A DNA stretch of 64,000 nt, from contig JAGBGX010000009.1 of the NCBI GenBank assembly GCA_017935745.1, forward strand, positions 363,629 through 427,628, given 5' to 3'. Below are positions 1-11,209 of the stretch, piece by piece; the first letter of the stretch is position 1; every line of letters begins with the position of its first letter. The DNA is from Treponema sp. GTDB lineage: Bacteria > Spirochaetota > Spirochaetia > Treponematales > Treponemataceae. Below the pieces are notes generated by a model. That model had not been told where the DNA came from. It ran no database searches and worked only from the letters and a program-made list of their open reading frames with translations. Both the position numbers and the translations under genes were made by a program.

Positions 1-1
1 C

Positions 2-73
2 GTGTCTAAGGCTGATGCTGACAAGCTTATTGCTGACATTACTGCTGCCGGCGGAAAAGTAAGCAAGAAATAA
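2..73 (+). CDS. rplL: 50S ribosomal protein L7/L12, C-terminal end (partial)
   Basis: Only the last 23 codons and the TAA stop lie in the window. The frame gives a tail ending in AGGKVSKK, typical of the C-terminal domain of L7/L12, the stalk protein that recruits translational GTPases. Its place directly before rpoB matches the common rplJL-rpoBC order. The start lies outside the window, so length and N-terminal features cannot be judged. Confidence 0.85.
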   Translation: MSKADADKLIADITAAGGKVSKK

Positions 74-180
74 CTGGCACTGGGTTAGTCTTTGACAGTG
101 CGGAAAAAAGCCCTGCGCTTTTGGAAGCACTATAGTGCAGCGGCAGTTCTGCCTCAGTTTGCAGAGCTGCTAGACTTCAG

Positions 181-210
181 CTTCAGGGAAATATGTTCCT
201 TGAGGCTTTT
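181..210 (+). terminator. Attenuator-like hairpin between rplL and rpoB
   Basis: Arms 181-190 and 196-205 form a 10-bp stem with two G-U pairs around a 5-nt loop, followed by CTTTT. The 270-bp rplL-rpoB spacer (74-343) holds no convincing gene. A partial terminator here would lower rpoBC expression relative to the very abundant L7/L12, as is known for the E. coli operon. The T-tract is short, so read-through is expected. Confidence 0.4.
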
Positions 211-343
211 GTCGTCAATAAAAAAAGTGCAGAGTTTTATCTGCTGGAACAGCAGTTTCCGATAGGGCGCAGGTTCTCGTGCTGAGCAAAGTCTTTGCTT
301 GTAGCGGTTTCTGTGCACCAGTCCGCATCCAAAGAGGTATGCA

Positions 344-3300
344 ATGTTCGCTAAGAGCAAGAAAATTGTCCGCCAGTACATAGGGAAGGATATCCAGGAC
401 TTTATGGAGCTTCCTAACCTCATTGACATTCAGCTTTCTTCCTATGAAGAATTTATTCAGAAAGACAGACTGGAAAAAGGCGAGCCCTTGCTGAATCAGG
501 GCCTTCAGGAAGTTTTTACTTCAACATTTCCAATTGAAAGTCCTGCCGCAGATATGTCGCTTGAATATGAATTTTACGAGCTTGACTATGACAGCATAAA
601 GTTCAACGAGCAGGAATGCAAAAAGAAAGGAGCAACGTATGCTGTTCCTTTGAAAGCCAGAATAAACCTGAACTTTAAGGAAACAGGAGCAATCCTTCAG
701 AAAGATATTTACATGGGTGATGTTCCGCTTATGACAGACCGCGGGACATTTATCATCAACGGCGCAGAACGTGTCGTTGTCAGCCAGATTCACCGTTCTC
801 CGGGAGTTATTTTTCAGCGCGACAAGGGAATTTTGTCAAGCAGAATTATTCCGTACCGCGGTTCATGGCTTGAATTTGAAATCGATCAGAAAAAAGAGCT
901 TATATATGCAAAAATCGACCGCAAGAAGAAAATTCTCGGCACGATTTTTTTGCGTGCGTTCGGATATGCAACGCGCGAAGAAATTATCAGCTGTTTTTAT
1001 GTTACAGAGACAGTGAAAATTCCGTCTGATGCAGAGAAGCGCGAAGAGCTTTCCGGCAGAGTGCTTGCCAAACCTGTCCTTGTAAAGGATGAGGATTCTG
1101 GAGAAGAAAAAAAGCTGTTCCGTGCGGGCGACAAGCTGCATCCGCATGACATAGATGACCTTGTTGCAAACGGAATCAAGGAAATTGAAGTCATCACGTT
1201 CAATGCAAAAAAGCGTCCTGATGACAAGGAGGAAAAAAATCCTTCGCTTGACAGTGAAATGATTATCAACTGCTTTGAGCGCGAGGAAATTCTTTTCTCT
1301 AAGGACGGCTCTGCAAATGCTGATGAGCCGACAAAGGAAGAGTGCCTTTCAAAAGTGTACGCTGTTCTTATGCCGGGCGAGCCGATTACTGTTGAAGCCG
1401 CAGAGCGCGACTTGACAACCATGTTCTTCAGCCTGCGCCGCTATGACCTTGGTCGTGTGGGACGCTACAAGCTGAACAAGAAATTCGACTATAAGAATCC
1501 TGCCGAAGACATGACGCTTACAAAGGATGATATCATCCAGACGATGAAGCACCTTATAGAAGTGTATATCGGGGACGAGCCGCTTGATGACATTGACCAC
1601 CTGGGACGCCGCCGTGTCAGATCTGTGGGGGAGCTTCTGACAAACCAGTTTAAGACTGCGTTTGCCCGCATGGAGCGCATTGCAAAGGACCGCATGAACC
1701 TTAAGGAAACCGAAACCCTTAAGCCGCAGGACTTGATTTCAATCAAGCCGATTATTTCTTCAATCCGCGAATTCTTCGGCTCAAGCCAGCTTTCCCAGTT
1801 TATGGATCAGGTGAATCCGCTTGCAGAACTGACGCATAAGCGCCGTCTGAACGCGCTCGGACCTGGAGGACTTTCCCGTGACAGAGCCGGATTTGAAGTC
1901 CGCGATGTTCATTACACGCATTACGGCAGAATGTGCCCGATTGAAACTCCTGAAGGCCCGAACATCGGACTTATTGTTTCGCTTGCCATATTTACACGGG
2001 TGAATGAATACGGATTCCTTGAAGAGCCGTACCGCAAGGTTGTGAACGGAAAAGCCACAGCAGAAGTTGACTATCTTGATCCGATGGATGAAGACAAGTA
2101 TTACATCGGGCAGGTCACGGAAGGAATAAAGGCAGACGGATCTTTCCCGACTGACTTGGTTTCGTGCCGTCATCGCGGTGACTATACAAGTCGTTCCCCG
2201 AAAGATATTCAGTATATGGATGTTTCGCCGCGTCAGGTTATTTCTGTTTCTGCGTCCTTGGTTCCGTTCCTTGAGCATGATGACGCGAACCGTGCCTTGA
2301 TGGGCTGCAATATGCAGCGTCAGGCAGTTCCGCTTTTGTTTGCCGAGCCTCCGTATGTTGGCACGGGAATGGAGCAGAAGGCTGCGTATGATTCCGGTGT
2401 TCTGATAAAGGCGTGCCGTGCGGGAACTGTAAAATGGGTTGAAAGCGATCTGGTGAAAATCAAGCCGGACGGAGTGAAAGGAGATGTTCTTGATGAATAT
2501 CCGCTTCTGAAATATCAGAAGACAAACAGCGACACATGCAATCACCAGCGTCCTGTTGTGCAGGTGGGCGAGCATGTTGAAGCAGGCGGAGTCATTGCAG
2601 ACGGGCCGGCGACTTTTAACGGCGAGCTTGCCCTCGGACGCAATATTCTTGTCGGATTTGTTCCGTGGAATGGATATAACTACGAAGATGCTGTTCTTAT
2701 CAGTCAGCGTGTCGTAAAAGAGGATATGTACACTTCAATTCATATCCATGAATTCCAGACAGAAATCCGCGAGACAAAGCTCGGGCCGGAGCGCATTACC
2801 CGCGACATTCCGAACACTTCAGAAAAAATTCTTGACAATCTTGATTCTGAAGGAATTGTCCGTGTGGGAGCAAAAGTCCGTTCAGGCGACATTCTTGTCG
2901 GAAAAGTCACTCCAAAAAGCGAGACGGAGACAACGCCTGAATTCAAGCTTTTGAATTCCATTTTCGGTGAAAAAGCGAAGGAAGTGCGGGATTCTTCACT
3001 CAAGCTGCCGCACGGAGTTCAGGGAGTTGTCATCGATATTCAGCGGCTGAAAAGAAGCGAAGGTGACGAGCTTCAGCCTGGCGTTGATGAGCAGGTGAAA
3101 GTCATCATTGCAGACAAAAGGAAGCTTGTTGTCGGTGACAAAATGGCCGGCCGCCACGGAAACAAGGGCGTTGTAGCCCGGATTCTTCCTGTGGAAGATA
3201 TGCCGTACCTTGAGGATGGAACTCCGCTTGATGTCTGCCTGAACCCGCTTGGCGTTCCGTCCCGTATGAATATCGGGCAGATTATGGAGTCAGAGCTTGG

Positions 3301-3901
3301 CCGGGCTGGACTTGTATTGAATGAATGGTATAATTCTCCGGCTTTCCAGACGCCGTCTCAGGAGCAGATTGCAGAAAAGCTTGTGCAGGCAGGACTTTCT
3401 CCTGACTGCAAGCAGATTGTCCGTGACGGATTTACCGGCGAGCCGTTCCTTAATCCGATTTTTGTCGGCGTCATTTACTTTATGAAGTTGCATCACTTGG
3501 TTGACGACAAGATGCATGCGCGCTCAACCGGCCCGTATTCCCTTGTCACGCAGCAGCCGCTTGGCGGAAAGGCTCAGTTCGGCGGACAGCGTCTTGGAGA
3601 AATGGAAGTCTGGGCGCTTGAGGCTTACGGCGCAGCCAACACGCTGCAGGAAATGATGACAATCAAGTCTGACGACATGAACGGCCGTTCAAAAGTATAT
3701 GAATCGATTGTAAAAGGCGAGCCTACAGCACCGATTGGTGTTCCTGAGTCATTCAATGTTCTTGTTCAGGAACTTCGCGGACTGGCTTTGGATTTTACAA
3801 TTTATGATGACAAGGGCAAGCAAATTGCTCTCACTGAGCGCGATCAGGAACTTATAGACAAAGTTGGCGCCGGTTTTGACAAGGAGAATGAAAATGCGTG
3901 A
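344..3901 (+). CDS. rpoB: DNA-directed RNA polymerase subunit beta
   Basis: This is the 1185-aa beta subunit of RNA polymerase, which forms one side of the active-site cleft and the rifampicin pocket. The ATG at 344 follows an AAAGAGG ribosome-binding site at 331-337. The rif cluster I is clear ([10 protein letters not shown] followed by [13 protein letters not shown]). The residue matching E. coli Ser531 is Asn503 (codon AAC at 1850-1852), a change known from spirochaetes and linked to natural rifampicin resistance. The C-terminal region includes the conserved [21 protein letters not shown] stretch, of which only the middle is diagnostic. Its last codons overlap the start of rpoC by 8 bp, so the two subunits are translationally coupled. 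Confidence 0.98.
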   Translation: MFAKSKKIVRQYIGKDIQDFMELPNLIDIQLSSYEEFIQKDRLEKGEPLLNQGLQEVFTSTFPIESPAADMSLEYEFYELDYDSIKFNEQECKKKGATYAVPLKARINLNFKETGAILQKDIYMGDVPLMTDRGTFIINGAERVVVSQIHRSPGVIFQRDKGILSSRIIPYRGSWLEFEIDQKKELIYAKIDRKKKILGTIFLRAFGYATREEIISCFYVTETVKIPSDAEKREELSGRVLAKPVLVKDEDSGEEKKLFRAGDKLHPHDIDDLVANGIKEIEVITFNAKKRPDDKEEKNPSLDSEMIINCFEREEILFSKDGSANADEPTKEECLSKVYAVLMPGEPITVEAAERDLTTMFFSLRRYDLGRVGRYKLNKKFDYKNPAEDMTLTKDDIIQTMKHLIEVYIGDEPLDDIDHLGRRRVRSVGELLTNQFKTAFARMERIAKDRMNLKETETLKPQDLISIKPIISSIREFFGSSQLSQFMDQVNPLAELTHKRRLNALGPGGLSRDRAGFEVRDVHYTHYGRMCPIETPEGPNIGLIVSLAIFTRVNEYGFLEEPYRKVVNGKATAEVDYLDPMDEDKYYIGQVTEGIKADGSFPTDLVSCRHRGDYTSRSPKDIQYMDVSPRQVISVSASLVPFLEHDDANRALMGCNMQRQAVPLLFAEPPYVGTGMEQKAAYDSGVLIKACRAGTVKWVESDLVKIKPDGVKGDVLDEYPLLKYQKTNSDTCNHQRPVVQVGEHVEAGGVIADGPATFNGELALGRNILVGFVPWNGYNYEDAVLISQRVVKEDMYTSIHIHEFQTEIRETKLGPERITRDIPNTSEKILDNLDSEGIVRVGAKVRSGDILVGKVTPKSETETTPEFKLLNSIFGEKAKEVRDSSLKLPHGVQGVVIDIQRLKRSEGDELQPGVDEQVKVIIADKRKLVVGDKMAGRHGNKGVVARILPVEDMPYLEDGTPLDVCLNPLGVPSRMNIGQIMESELGRAGLVLNEWYNSPAFQTPSQEQIAEKLVQAGLSPDCKQIVRDGFTGEPFLNPIFVGVIYFMKLHHLVDDKMHARSTGPYSLVTQQPLGGKAQFGGQRLGEMEVWALEAYGAANTLQEMMTIKSDDMNGRSKVYESIVKGEPTAPIGVPESFNVLVQELRGLALDFTIYDDKGKQIALTERDQELIDKVGAGFDKENENA

Positions 3902-6900
3902 TATTCAGGATTTTACAAGCCTTAAGATCAAGCTTGCTTCACCGGAAAATATCCGTTCATGGTCTTATGGCGAAGTGAAGAAGCCGGAGACAATCAATTA
4001 CCGCACGCTCCGCCCGGAGAGGGACGGCCTGTTCTGCGAGCGCATTTTCGGCACGACAAAAGAATGGGAATGCTATTGCGGAAAGTTCAAGTCAATCCGC
4101 TACAAAGGAGTTGTCTGCGACCGCTGCGGTGTTGAAGTCACTCATTTCAAAGTCCGCCGCGAGCGCACAGGTCATATTGACTTGGCAGCTCCAGTAAGCC
4201 ATATCTGGTACTATCATTCTGTTCCGAGCCGCATGGGGCTTCTCCTTGATCTTCAGGTTGCTTCCCTGCGCTCAATTTTGTACTATGAAAAGTATATTGT
4301 CATTGAGCCGGGCGACACAGATTTAAAGAAAAATCAGCTTCTGACTGAAGATGAATATCTTGAGGCTCAGGAACGCTACGGCGGCGCATTTACTGCCGGA
4401 ATGGGAGCCGAGGCAATAAAAACGCTTCTTGAAAACATTGACCTTGATGCGCTTGCATCCGAGCTTCGTGCAAAGATGATTGAAAAGGGCTCCAAGAGCG
4501 ACAAGCGTCTTTTAAAGCGGATTGAAATCGTTGAGAATTTCCGCACGTCCGAAAACAAGGCATCATGGATGATTCTGGATGTGATTCCTGTGATTCCGCC
4601 GGATTTGCGTCCGATGGTGCAGCTTGACGGCGGCCGTTTTGCGACTTCTGACTTGAATGATTTGTACCGCCGTGTCATCAACCGCAACAACCGCCTCAAG
4701 AAGCTTCAGTCGCTTTCTGCGCCGGACATCATTATCCGCAATGAAAAGCGCATGCTTCAGGAAGCTGTTGATTCTCTGTTTGACAATTCAAAGCGCAAGC
4801 AGCGGGTTCTTAAGGGAGCTGCAAACCGTCCGCTCAAGTCAATCAGTGACATGCTGAAGGGAAAGCAGGGACGCTTCCGTCAGAATCTGCTTGGAAAGCG
4901 TGTTGACTATTCAGGCCGTTCCGTTATTGTTGTCGGGCCGGAACTGAAGCTGTGGCAGTGCGGACTTCCCGAAAAAATGGCCTTGGAACTGTTCAAGCCG
5001 TTTATCATGAAAAAGCTTGTTGACAAGGGTGTTGTCTTCAATATCAAGAAAGCCCGCTCCCTCGTGGAAAGCGAGTCTGCGGAAGTGTTTGCGATTCTTG
5101 ACGAGGTTGTCCGTGAGCATCCTGTCATGTTGAACCGCGCTCCAACGCTTCACCGCCTTGGAATTCAGGCGTTTGAGCCTGTCCTTGTGCCGGGAAAAGC
5201 GCTCAAGCTTCATCCGCTTGCCTGCAAGGCGTTCAATGCGGATTTTGACGGTGACCAGATGGCAATCCACGTTCCGCTGACGCAGGCGGCGCAGATGGAA
5301 TGCTGGACGCTCATGCTTTCCGCGCGGAACCTGCTTGATCCGGCGAACGGCAATACGATTGTTGCGCCGTCTCAGGACATGGTTCTCGGAATTTACTACA
5401 TGACTTCCATCAAGCCGGATGCAAAGGGAACTGGAAAATTTTTCTCCAGCCCGGATGAAGTCCGTCTTGCAGCTTCAAGCGGCGCAATCGAATGGCAGGC
5501 GGAAATCAAGGTTCACAAGAGCATTCTGAACAAATGCGTAAGCGGCGATCCTGATCCTGACGGAAAGTACATCCTCACTTCCGCAGGCCGCATGGCGTTC
5601 AATGAATCTATGCCGGAGGAAGTTGATTTCTATAATGAGCAGCTCGGCGACAAGAAGCTCAAGAAGATGATTGAAAGCGTCTATCACAATGAGCAGACAA
5701 GCGACAAGCGCATAAAGGCTCTCATCGAAGAAAAATATCCGTTCACAGTGTTTAATGCGGAAACGCTCGACAAAGTTATGGATGATGCTTCTCTTAAAAA
5801 GCAAATTGATAAAATCTATAACAGGGAAGAGCCTCTTGAAAACTATAAGCTCAGAAAGATTGTTGCGGGCCTGTATTCCATTGACCGCGGCTGGCTTACA
5901 ATCCAGATGCTCGATGCAATAAAATCGTGCGGATACAAGAATGCAACGTTCTACGGGGCAACGCTTTCCATGGATGATATTCTTGTTCCGGAAGAAAAGG
6001 AAGCGATGGTTGCGGAAGCGAACAAGGAAGTTGAAAAGATTGTCGGGCAGTGGAACAGCGGCGCTATTACTGCTGATGAGCGCTATAACAAGTCTGTCAC
6101 TGTCTGGGAAAACACAAATGAAAAGCTTACCAACCTGATGATGGACAATCTCGCAAAGCACAAGAACGGATTTAATACTATCTATATGATGGCTGTTTCT
6201 GGTGCGCGCGGTTCCAAAAAGCAGATTTCGCAGCTGGCAGCAATGCGCGGACTTATGCAGAAGCCGAACGGAGATATTATTGAGCTTCCGATCCGCGCAA
6301 ACTTCAAGGAAGGCCTTTCCGTCATTGAATTCTTTATTTCCACGAACGGAGCCAGAAAAGGTCTGTCTGATACAGCTTTGAAGACTGCTGATGCCGGTTA
6401 CATGACGCGCCGCCTTGTTGATGTTGCCCAGGATGTTGTTGTAAATGAAGACGACTGCGGAACAATCAACGGAATTGACTACACCGCCATCAAGGATGGA
6501 GATACAGTCACAGTTCCGCTCGCAAAGCGCATTTCAGGGCATTATACAATTGAGCGTGTGATTGATCCTGTTTCAGGCGAAGTTCTCTGCGATGTCAATC
6601 AGTATATTGATGAAAGTCTTGCAGAAAAAATTGACAAGGCAGGCGTGGAAAAAGTGAAGCTCCGCACGGTCCTTACCTGCGAAAGCAAGCATGGCATCTG
6701 CGTAAAATGCTACGGAAAGGATCTTGCCCGCAACAAGATTGTTGAAATCGGCGAGGCAGTGGGAACAATTGCAGCCCAGTCAATCGGCCAGCCGGGAACT
6801 CAGCTTACGCTCCGTACATTCCACACTGGAGGTGCAGCGGAAGGCGGCCAGAAAGACAATCACATCGCCATGAAATACGATGTGTACATTGAAAGCCTTG

Positions 6901-8378
6901 CCGGAACTCATGTTGCCGCAAAAAACGGCGACTGGCTTTTTACCCGCCGCGGTTCAATGATTGTCTCAAAGCTGTTCAAGGTTTATCAGATTGAATCTGG
7001 TGATGAGGTTCTCGTTTCAGACGGAGCCCGTGTCCGCAAGGATAATCCTGTTCTCCGGCGCGGCGGGCAGGAAATTCCTGCTGCTGAATCAGGACGCATT
7101 ATCATCAGGGACTCTGTAATGTATCTTACAAGCAACGGGCAGAAAGTTGAAGTTTCAAACGGCTCAACAATTTATGCAAAGTATACGCAGGCATCCTGCA
7201 TTGCAAAAGCGGGCGAGCCTGTCGGAGAATTTGATCCGTATAGCGAGCCTATTATTGCGGAAGTTTCCGGGTACGTTCATTATGAAGACATTATCGATGG
7301 AGTTACACTTGAAACAAAGGCAGACATTCAGACTGGAGCCGTAGAACGCCGCATTTCAGACCTTCACCTTGACGTTAAGCAGCCGCGCATTATCATTACT
7401 GACGAAGACGGAAATGAGCTTGGAAGCTACCACATGCCTGTCGGTGCAATTCTTAGCAACGACATAAAGGACAAGGGCAAGGTCGAAGCCGGAATGACGC
7501 TCGCAAAAATGGCAAAGGATGCCGCAAAAGCGAACGACATCACGCTTGGTCTTCCCCGCGTTTCTGAGCTGTTTGAAGCCCGCAAGCCGAAGAATCCGGC
7601 TGTCATTGCACAGATTGCCGGAACGGTGAAATTCGGAAAGATTGTGAAAGGCAAGCGGACTGTCATTGTGGAAGATGAGTACGGAAAGGAATTCAGCCAT
7701 TTTGTCCCGATGGTAAAGCGCCTTCTTGTCCGTGACGGAGACAAGATTGAAGCAGGTGAAAAGCTCTGTGACGGCTCGGTTGATGCTCATGATGTTCTTT
7801 CAGTTCTTGGCGAGGACAGGCTTCAGAATTTCCTTATGGATGAAATTCAGTCTGTATACCGCGCTCAGGGTGTAGACATCAATGACAAGCATATCGGAAC
7901 AATCATCCGCCAGATGCTCAAGAAAGTTGAAATTATCAGCGTAGGCGACACAAAATTCATTTTCGGGCAGCAGGTTGACAAGTATTCGTTCCGTGAAGAG
8001 AATGAGCGCGTCATTGCGGAAGGCGGACAGCCGGCTATTGCGCGCCCGATGTTCCAGGGAATTACAAAGGCTGCCCTTGCGGCTGATTCGTTTATTTCAG
8101 CCTGTTCGTTCCAGGAGACAACGCGTGTTCTGACGAATGCAGCGATTGCCGGCTCTGTGGACAGTCTGCACGGGCTTAAGGAAAACATTATTATCGGACA
8201 CAGGATTCCGGCAGGAACTGGAATCCGCCAGTATAACAATGTCAAGCTTTTCGATGACTCGAGCGCCGATCTTGATGCAAAGATGAAGGAAATTCTTGAG
8301 CAGCGGATGCTTGAAATGAAAGAAGCGGAGGAAGCGCTTGCTGCTCCTGTTGCCGATATTTCAGGCGATGAGGATTAA
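3894..8378 (+). CDS. rpoC: DNA-directed RNA polymerase subunit beta'
   Basis: This is the 1494-aa catalytic subunit of RNA polymerase. The active-site NADFDGD motif is at residues 448-454 and chelates the catalytic Mg. An N-terminal zinc site is formed by Cys60, Cys62, Cys75 and Cys78. A second zinc cluster lies near residues 855-940 (CGTINGI and [11 protein letters not shown]). The frame stays open upstream to a TTG at 3864, but the ATG at 3894 is chosen because AAGGAG (3881-3886) sits 7 nt before it and the protein then begins [18 protein letters not shown], the usual N-terminus. It overlaps the rpoB stop. A hairpin follows the stop. Confidence 0.98.
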   Translation: MRDIQDFTSLKIKLASPENIRSWSYGEVKKPETINYRTLRPERDGLFCERIFGTTKEWECYCGKFKSIRYKGVVCDRCGVEVTHFKVRRERTGHIDLAAPVSHIWYYHSVPSRMGLLLDLQVASLRSILYYEKYIVIEPGDTDLKKNQLLTEDEYLEAQERYGGAFTAGMGAEAIKTLLENIDLDALASELRAKMIEKGSKSDKRLLKRIEIVENFRTSENKASWMILDVIPVIPPDLRPMVQLDGGRFATSDLNDLYRRVINRNNRLKKLQSLSAPDIIIRNEKRMLQEAVDSLFDNSKRKQRVLKGAANRPLKSISDMLKGKQGRFRQNLLGKRVDYSGRSVIVVGPELKLWQCGLPEKMALELFKPFIMKKLVDKGVVFNIKKARSLVESESAEVFAILDEVVREHPVMLNRAPTLHRLGIQAFEPVLVPGKALKLHPLACKAFNADFDGDQMAIHVPLTQAAQMECWTLMLSARNLLDPANGNTIVAPSQDMVLGIYYMTSIKPDAKGTGKFFSSPDEVRLAASSGAIEWQAEIKVHKSILNKCVSGDPDPDGKYILTSAGRMAFNESMPEEVDFYNEQLGDKKLKKMIESVYHNEQTSDKRIKALIEEKYPFTVFNAETLDKVMDDASLKKQIDKIYNREEPLENYKLRKIVAGLYSIDRGWLTIQMLDAIKSCGYKNATFYGATLSMDDILVPEEKEAMVAEANKEVEKIVGQWNSGAITADERYNKSVTVWENTNEKLTNLMMDNLAKHKNGFNTIYMMAVSGARGSKKQISQLAAMRGLMQKPNGDIIELPIRANFKEGLSVIEFFISTNGARKGLSDTALKTADAGYMTRRLVDVAQDVVVNEDDCGTINGIDYTAIKDGDTVTVPLAKRISGHYTIERVIDPVSGEVLCDVNQYIDESLAEKIDKAGVEKVKLRTVLTCESKHGICVKCYGKDLARNKIVEIGEAVGTIAAQSIGQPGTQLTLRTFHTGGAAEGGQKDNHIAMKYDVYIESLAGTHVAAKNGDWLFTRRGSMIVSKLFKVYQIESGDEVLVSDGARVRKDNPVLRRGGQEIPAAESGRIIIRDSVMYLTSNGQKVEVSNGSTIYAKYTQASCIAKAGEPVGEFDPYSEPIIAEVSGYVHYEDIIDGVTLETKADIQTGAVERRISDLHLDVKQPRIIITDEDGNELGSYHMPVGAILSNDIKDKGKVEAGMTLAKMAKDAAKANDITLGLPRVSELFEARKPKNPAVIAQIAGTVKFGKIVKGKRTVIVEDEYGKEFSHFVPMVKRLLVRDGDKIEAGEKLCDGSVDAHDVLSVLGEDRLQNFLMDEIQSVYRAQGVDINDKHIGTIIRQMLKKVEIISVGDTKFIFGQQVDKYSFREENERVIAEGGQPAIARPMFQGITKAALAADSFISACSFQETTRVLTNAAIAGSVDSLHGLKENIIIGHRIPAGTGIRQYNNVKLFDDSSADLDAKMKEILEQRMLEMKEAEEALAAPVADISGDED

Positions 8379-8382
8379 GGTG

Positions 8383-8420
8383 AAACAGCTGGAAATATAA
8401 ATTTTCAGCTGTTTTCCTTA
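8383..8420 (+). terminator. Hairpin after rpoC
   Basis: Arms 8383-8395 and 8402-8414 (AAACAGCTGGAAA / TTTTCAGCTGTTT) form a 13-bp stem with one G-U pair and a 6-nt loop. The downstream sequence is T-rich but interrupted (TTCCTTATATTTT). It probably ends or weakens rpoBC transcription just before the rpsL promoter. Confidence 0.6.
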
Positions 8421-8428
8421 TATTTTAC

Positions 8429-8458
8429 TTGACGCAGTTGCAGTGAATTCTGTAAACT
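8429..8458 (+). promoter_or_regulatory. Sigma70-type promoter for rpsL-rpsG
   Basis: TTGACG (8429-8434) and TAAACT (8453-8458) are separated by 18 bp. The -35 box matches five of six consensus bases and the -10 box four of six. It lies directly after the rpoC hairpin and about 60 nt before the rpsL ribosome-binding site. Confidence 0.5.
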
Positions 8459-8526
8459 GAAGTACCTGTTTTTGTTATTTTGTCCGAGGTGCTGCTCGGC
8501 GATAAATTATAGAGGAGAATTAGGCG

Positions 8527-8901
8527 ATGCCTACAATAAACCAATTAATTCGTAAAGGACGTCAGTCTTCTGCAAAAAGGACAAAGGCCCCCGCACTTCA
8601 GTCCTGTCCGCAGAAACGCGGTGTCTGTACCCGTGTAATGACAATGACTCCTAAAAAGCCGAACTCAGCTCTCCGCAAGATTGCCCGTGTTCGCTTAAGC
8701 AATGGAATCGAAGTGACTGCATATATTCCCGGTATCGGACATAACTTGCAGGAACACTCAGTTGTGCTTGTTCGCGGAGGCCGTGTAAAGGATCTTCCTG
8801 GTGTGCGTTACCATATTATCCGCGGAACAAAAGATACCCTTGGTGTTGACGGACGCAAACGTGCCCGTTCCAAGTACGGTGCTAAAAAGCCAAAGGCATA
8901 A
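8527..8901 (+). CDS. rpsL: 30S ribosomal protein S12
   Basis: This 124-aa protein shapes the decoding centre of the small subunit. [10 protein letters not shown] carries Lys43, and [13 protein letters not shown] carries Lys88; both are the wild-type residues at streptomycin-resistance positions. The ATG at 8527 follows GAGGAG at 8512-8517. Length and sequence agree with the family. It has its own promoter after the rpoC hairpin and is followed 15 bp later by rpsG. Confidence 0.98.
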   Translation: MPTINQLIRKGRQSSAKRTKAPALQSCPQKRGVCTRVMTMTPKKPNSALRKIARVRLSNGIEVTAYIPGIGHNLQEHSVVLVRGGRVKDLPGVRYHIIRGTKDTLGVDGRKRARSKYGAKKPKA

Positions 8902-8916
8902 TAAAGGAGCATACCT

Positions 8917-9387
8917 ATGGGAAGACATAAGAAGTCAGTAAACCGTCCGGTTACGCCAGATGAAAAATATAATAGTGTTGTCATCTCCAAATTTGTAACA
9001 CGCATGATGCTGGATGGAAAAAAGTCAATCTGCCAGAGGATTGTCTACGAAGCGCTGGACAAGCTTAAGGCAAAGACAGACAAGGAGCCTCTTGAAGTTT
9101 TCTTGAAAGCTCTTGAAAATGTAAAGCCGATGGTGGAAGTAAAGAGCCGCCGTGTCGGAGGCGCGACATATCAGGTTCCTATTGAAATCCGTGATGCCCG
9201 CCGCGAGGCTTTGGGGATGAGATGGATGATTGCCGCAGCCCGTTCCCGCAATGGACACGGCATGGCAGAGACGCTTGCAGCTGAAATTTTTGATGCGTTC
9301 AATAATACCGGCTCTGCGTACAAGAAGAAGGAAGACACGCATAAAATGGCGGAAGCCAACAAGGCTTTTGCTCATTACCGCTGGTAG
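8917..9387 (+). CDS. rpsG: 30S ribosomal protein S7
   Basis: S7 (156 aa) starts assembly of the 30S head and contacts E-site tRNA. The protein opens MGRHKKSVNRPV and includes PMVEVKSRRVGGATYQVP and the RWMIAAARSR region, all typical of S7. It is preceded by AAAGGAG. In many bacteria fusA follows S7; here a terminator and then tuf follow, so EF-G is encoded elsewhere. Confidence 0.98.
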   Translation: MGRHKKSVNRPVTPDEKYNSVVISKFVTRMMLDGKKSICQRIVYEALDKLKAKTDKEPLEVFLKALENVKPMVEVKSRRVGGATYQVPIEIRDARREALGMRWMIAAARSRNGHGMAETLAAEIFDAFNNTGSAYKKKEDTHKMAEANKAFAHYRW

Positions 9388-9405
9388 TGCGCCTTTCTTT
9401 TTTAG

Positions 9406-9447
9406 GAGCCGCTTCTGAGAAACTGCAGAGCGGCTCTTTATTTTTTT
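9406..9447 (+). terminator. Intrinsic terminator after rpsG
   Basis: GAGCCGCT (9406-9413) pairs with AGCGGCTC (9429-9436), and the stem can extend across a bulged T. A run of mostly T follows at 9437-9447. It separates the rpsL-rpsG unit from the tuf promoter. Confidence 0.8.
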
Positions 9448-9469
9448 AAAGGAAAAAAAGAATTTCCTC

Positions 9470-9498
9470 TTGATTTTTTTTTTGTAAAAGTCTATAAA
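9470..9498 (+). promoter_or_regulatory. Strong promoter for tuf and the S10 cluster
   Basis: TTGATT (9470-9475) and TATAAA (9493-9498) are 17 bp apart, inside an A/T-rich stretch directly after the rpsG terminator. Predicted transcription starts near 9505, leaving about 470 nt of leader before tuf. Confidence 0.65.
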
Positions 9499-9972
9499 TA
9501 TAGAACATTTATGCCTCAAAAGGGCGTATTCTGCTTTTTGCAGACAGGTTGTTTGATATGTCAGACGGGCAGCAAAAGCTGTCTGGTGGAAGCCGTAAAA
9601 CATCTGCATTTTTCAGGTGAAGGGTTCCGCGTCCTGAATGTATGGAGTCTGCCGTCGGCAGGTTCCGGCTGTCGGTATGTTCAGGATTTCTGGCAGAGGC
9701 TGAATAGTTTCAGCCGTATTAAGGCGCTTGAATTCCAGACCAATCGTCAGGCTATAGATGATGCTAGGTGGAAAAGGCCGGCCGCTTCGAACAGATGAGG
9801 CGGTATGCTTTATGCAGTCCGTTCACTTATAAAATCATCTTAACTAATTTGGTCAAGTGTGTATGCGAAAGTATTGTCAGCCTTTTAGGGGCAATATTTT
9901 CTGGCTTAAAGTGCAGCACATAAAATACAACATAATGCCGCAGAAGAAACACTGCATGGCAAGGAGAAGATC
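9499..9972 (+). other. Long untranslated leader before tuf
   Basis: No convincing gene is seen in this stretch. It holds compact hairpins, for example CTGCC/GGCAG (9649-9661), GGCTGAA/TTCAGCC (9698-9715) and a CCGCTTC/GAGGCGG pair near 9783-9805. A 95-codon open frame at 9511-9798 has no ribosome-binding site and no recognisable product. A second weak promoter (TATAAA-like sequence near 9835) is possible. It may be a regulatory leader for EF-Tu and the S10 operon, but no known class is recognised. Confidence 0.4.
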
Positions 9973-11160
9973 ATGGCAAAGGAAGAGTTCAACAGAACTA
10001 AACCTCACATGAACGTTGGTACTATCGGTCACGTTGACCATGGTAAGACTACACTTTCAGCAGCAATCACCGCTTATTGTGCAAAGAAATATGGTGATAA
10101 GCTCTTGAAGTATGATGAAATTGATAATGCTCCGGAGGAGAAAGCCCGCGGTATCACAATCAATTCACGTCACTTGGAATATCAGTCAGACAAGCGTCAC
10201 TATGCTCATATTGACTGCCCGGGACACGCTGACTATATCAAGAACATGATTACTGGTGCTGCCCAGATGGATGGAGCTATTCTTGTTGTTTCTGCTCCGG
10301 ATTCTGTTATGCCGCAGACAAAGGAGCACCTGCTTCTTGCCCGTCAGGTAGGCGTTCCGAAGATTATCGTGTTCCTTAACAAGGTTGACCTTGTTGATGA
10401 CCCGGATCTTCTGATGCTTGTTGTTGACGAAGTGAAGGAAACGCTCAAAGGATACGGATTCTCAGAAGACACACCGATTATTGAAGGCTCTGCTTTCAAG
10501 GCTCTGAATGAATCAGACAATCCTGAGAACACAAAGTGCATTGAAGAGCTTCTTACTGCTATGGACACATGGTTCGATGATCCTGTCCGCGATGAGCAGA
10601 AGCCGTTCCTTATGCCGATTGAAGACATCTTCACAATCACTGGACGCGGAACTGTTGTTACAGGACGTATTGAGCGCGGTGTTATCCACATGGGCGATGC
10701 TGTTGAAATCGTCGGTATCCGTCCGACACAGTCTTCAACTGTAACTGGAATTGAAATGTTCAATAAGACGCTCAATGAAGGTATGGCTGGTGACAATGCC
10801 GGTATTCTTCTCCGTGGTGTTGAAAAGAAGGATGTTATCCGCGGACAGGTTCTTGCTGCTCCGGGAAGCATCAAGCCGCATACAAAGTTCGAGGCTCAGA
10901 TTTATGTCCTTTCAAAGGAAGAAGGCGGACGCCACAGCCCGTTCTTCACAGGTTACCGCCCTCAGTTCTATTTCAGAACGACAGATATCACTGGTTCTGT
11001 AGAGCTTGAGCCCGGAACAGACATGGTTAAGCCAGGCGACAATGTAAAGATTATCGGCGAGCTTATTCATCCGATTGCTATGGACGAAGGCCTTAAGCTT
11101 GCTATCCGTGAAGGCGGCCGTACAATCGCTTCTGGACAGGTAACAAAGATTATCGAATAG
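9973..11160 (+). CDS. tuf: Elongation factor Tu
   Basis: EF-Tu (395 aa) is the GTPase that delivers aminoacyl-tRNA to the ribosome. The G1 loop GHVDHGKTT lies near residues 19-27, the switch II motif DCPGHADY near residue 80, and NKVD near 135. Domains II and III follow with RGTVVTGR and the C-terminal [11 protein letters not shown]. The switch I sequence [13 protein letters not shown] is the spirochaete-like variant of ERGITINTAHVEY. The ATG at 9973 follows AAGGAGA. Only one copy is in the window. Confidence 0.98.
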   Translation: MAKEEFNRTKPHMNVGTIGHVDHGKTTLSAAITAYCAKKYGDKLLKYDEIDNAPEEKARGITINSRHLEYQSDKRHYAHIDCPGHADYIKNMITGAAQMDGAILVVSAPDSVMPQTKEHLLLARQVGVPKIIVFLNKVDLVDDPDLLMLVVDEVKETLKGYGFSEDTPIIEGSAFKALNESDNPENTKCIEELLTAMDTWFDDPVRDEQKPFLMPIEDIFTITGRGTVVTGRIERGVIHMGDAVEIVGIRPTQSSTVTGIEMFNKTLNEGMAGDNAGILLRGVEKKDVIRGQVLAAPGSIKPHTKFEAQIYVLSKEEGGRHSPFFTGYRPQFYFRTTDITGSVELEPGTDMVKPGDNVKIIGELIHPIAMDEGLKLAIREGGRTIASGQVTKIIE

Positions 11161-11170
11161 AGTTATTGAA

Positions 11171-11195
11171 GGGCAGAAAGATTTTCTTTCTGCCC
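11171..11195 (+). promoter_or_regulatory. Perfect hairpin between tuf and rpsJ
   Basis: GGGCAGAAAG (11171-11180) and CTTTCTGCCC (11186-11195) form a perfect 10-bp stem with a 5-nt loop. No T-tract follows; the rpsJ ribosome-binding site TGGAGA starts 4 nt later. This looks more like an mRNA-stabilising or processing hairpin, or a leaky attenuator, than a full terminator. Confidence 0.6.
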
Positions 11196-11209
11196 GATTG
11201 GAGAAAATC

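Noticed and set aside
127..138. GCACTATAGTGC palindrome in the rplL-rpoB spacer
   Set aside because: A single 12-bp palindrome without promoter or repeat context; no function can be supported.
3864..3893. TTG start 30 bp upstream for rpoC
   Set aside because: The ATG at 3894 has a good SD and gives the conserved N-terminus.
9511..9798. 95-codon + frame in the tuf leader
   Set aside because: No ribosome-binding site, no recognised domain, and the region looks like structured leader RNA.
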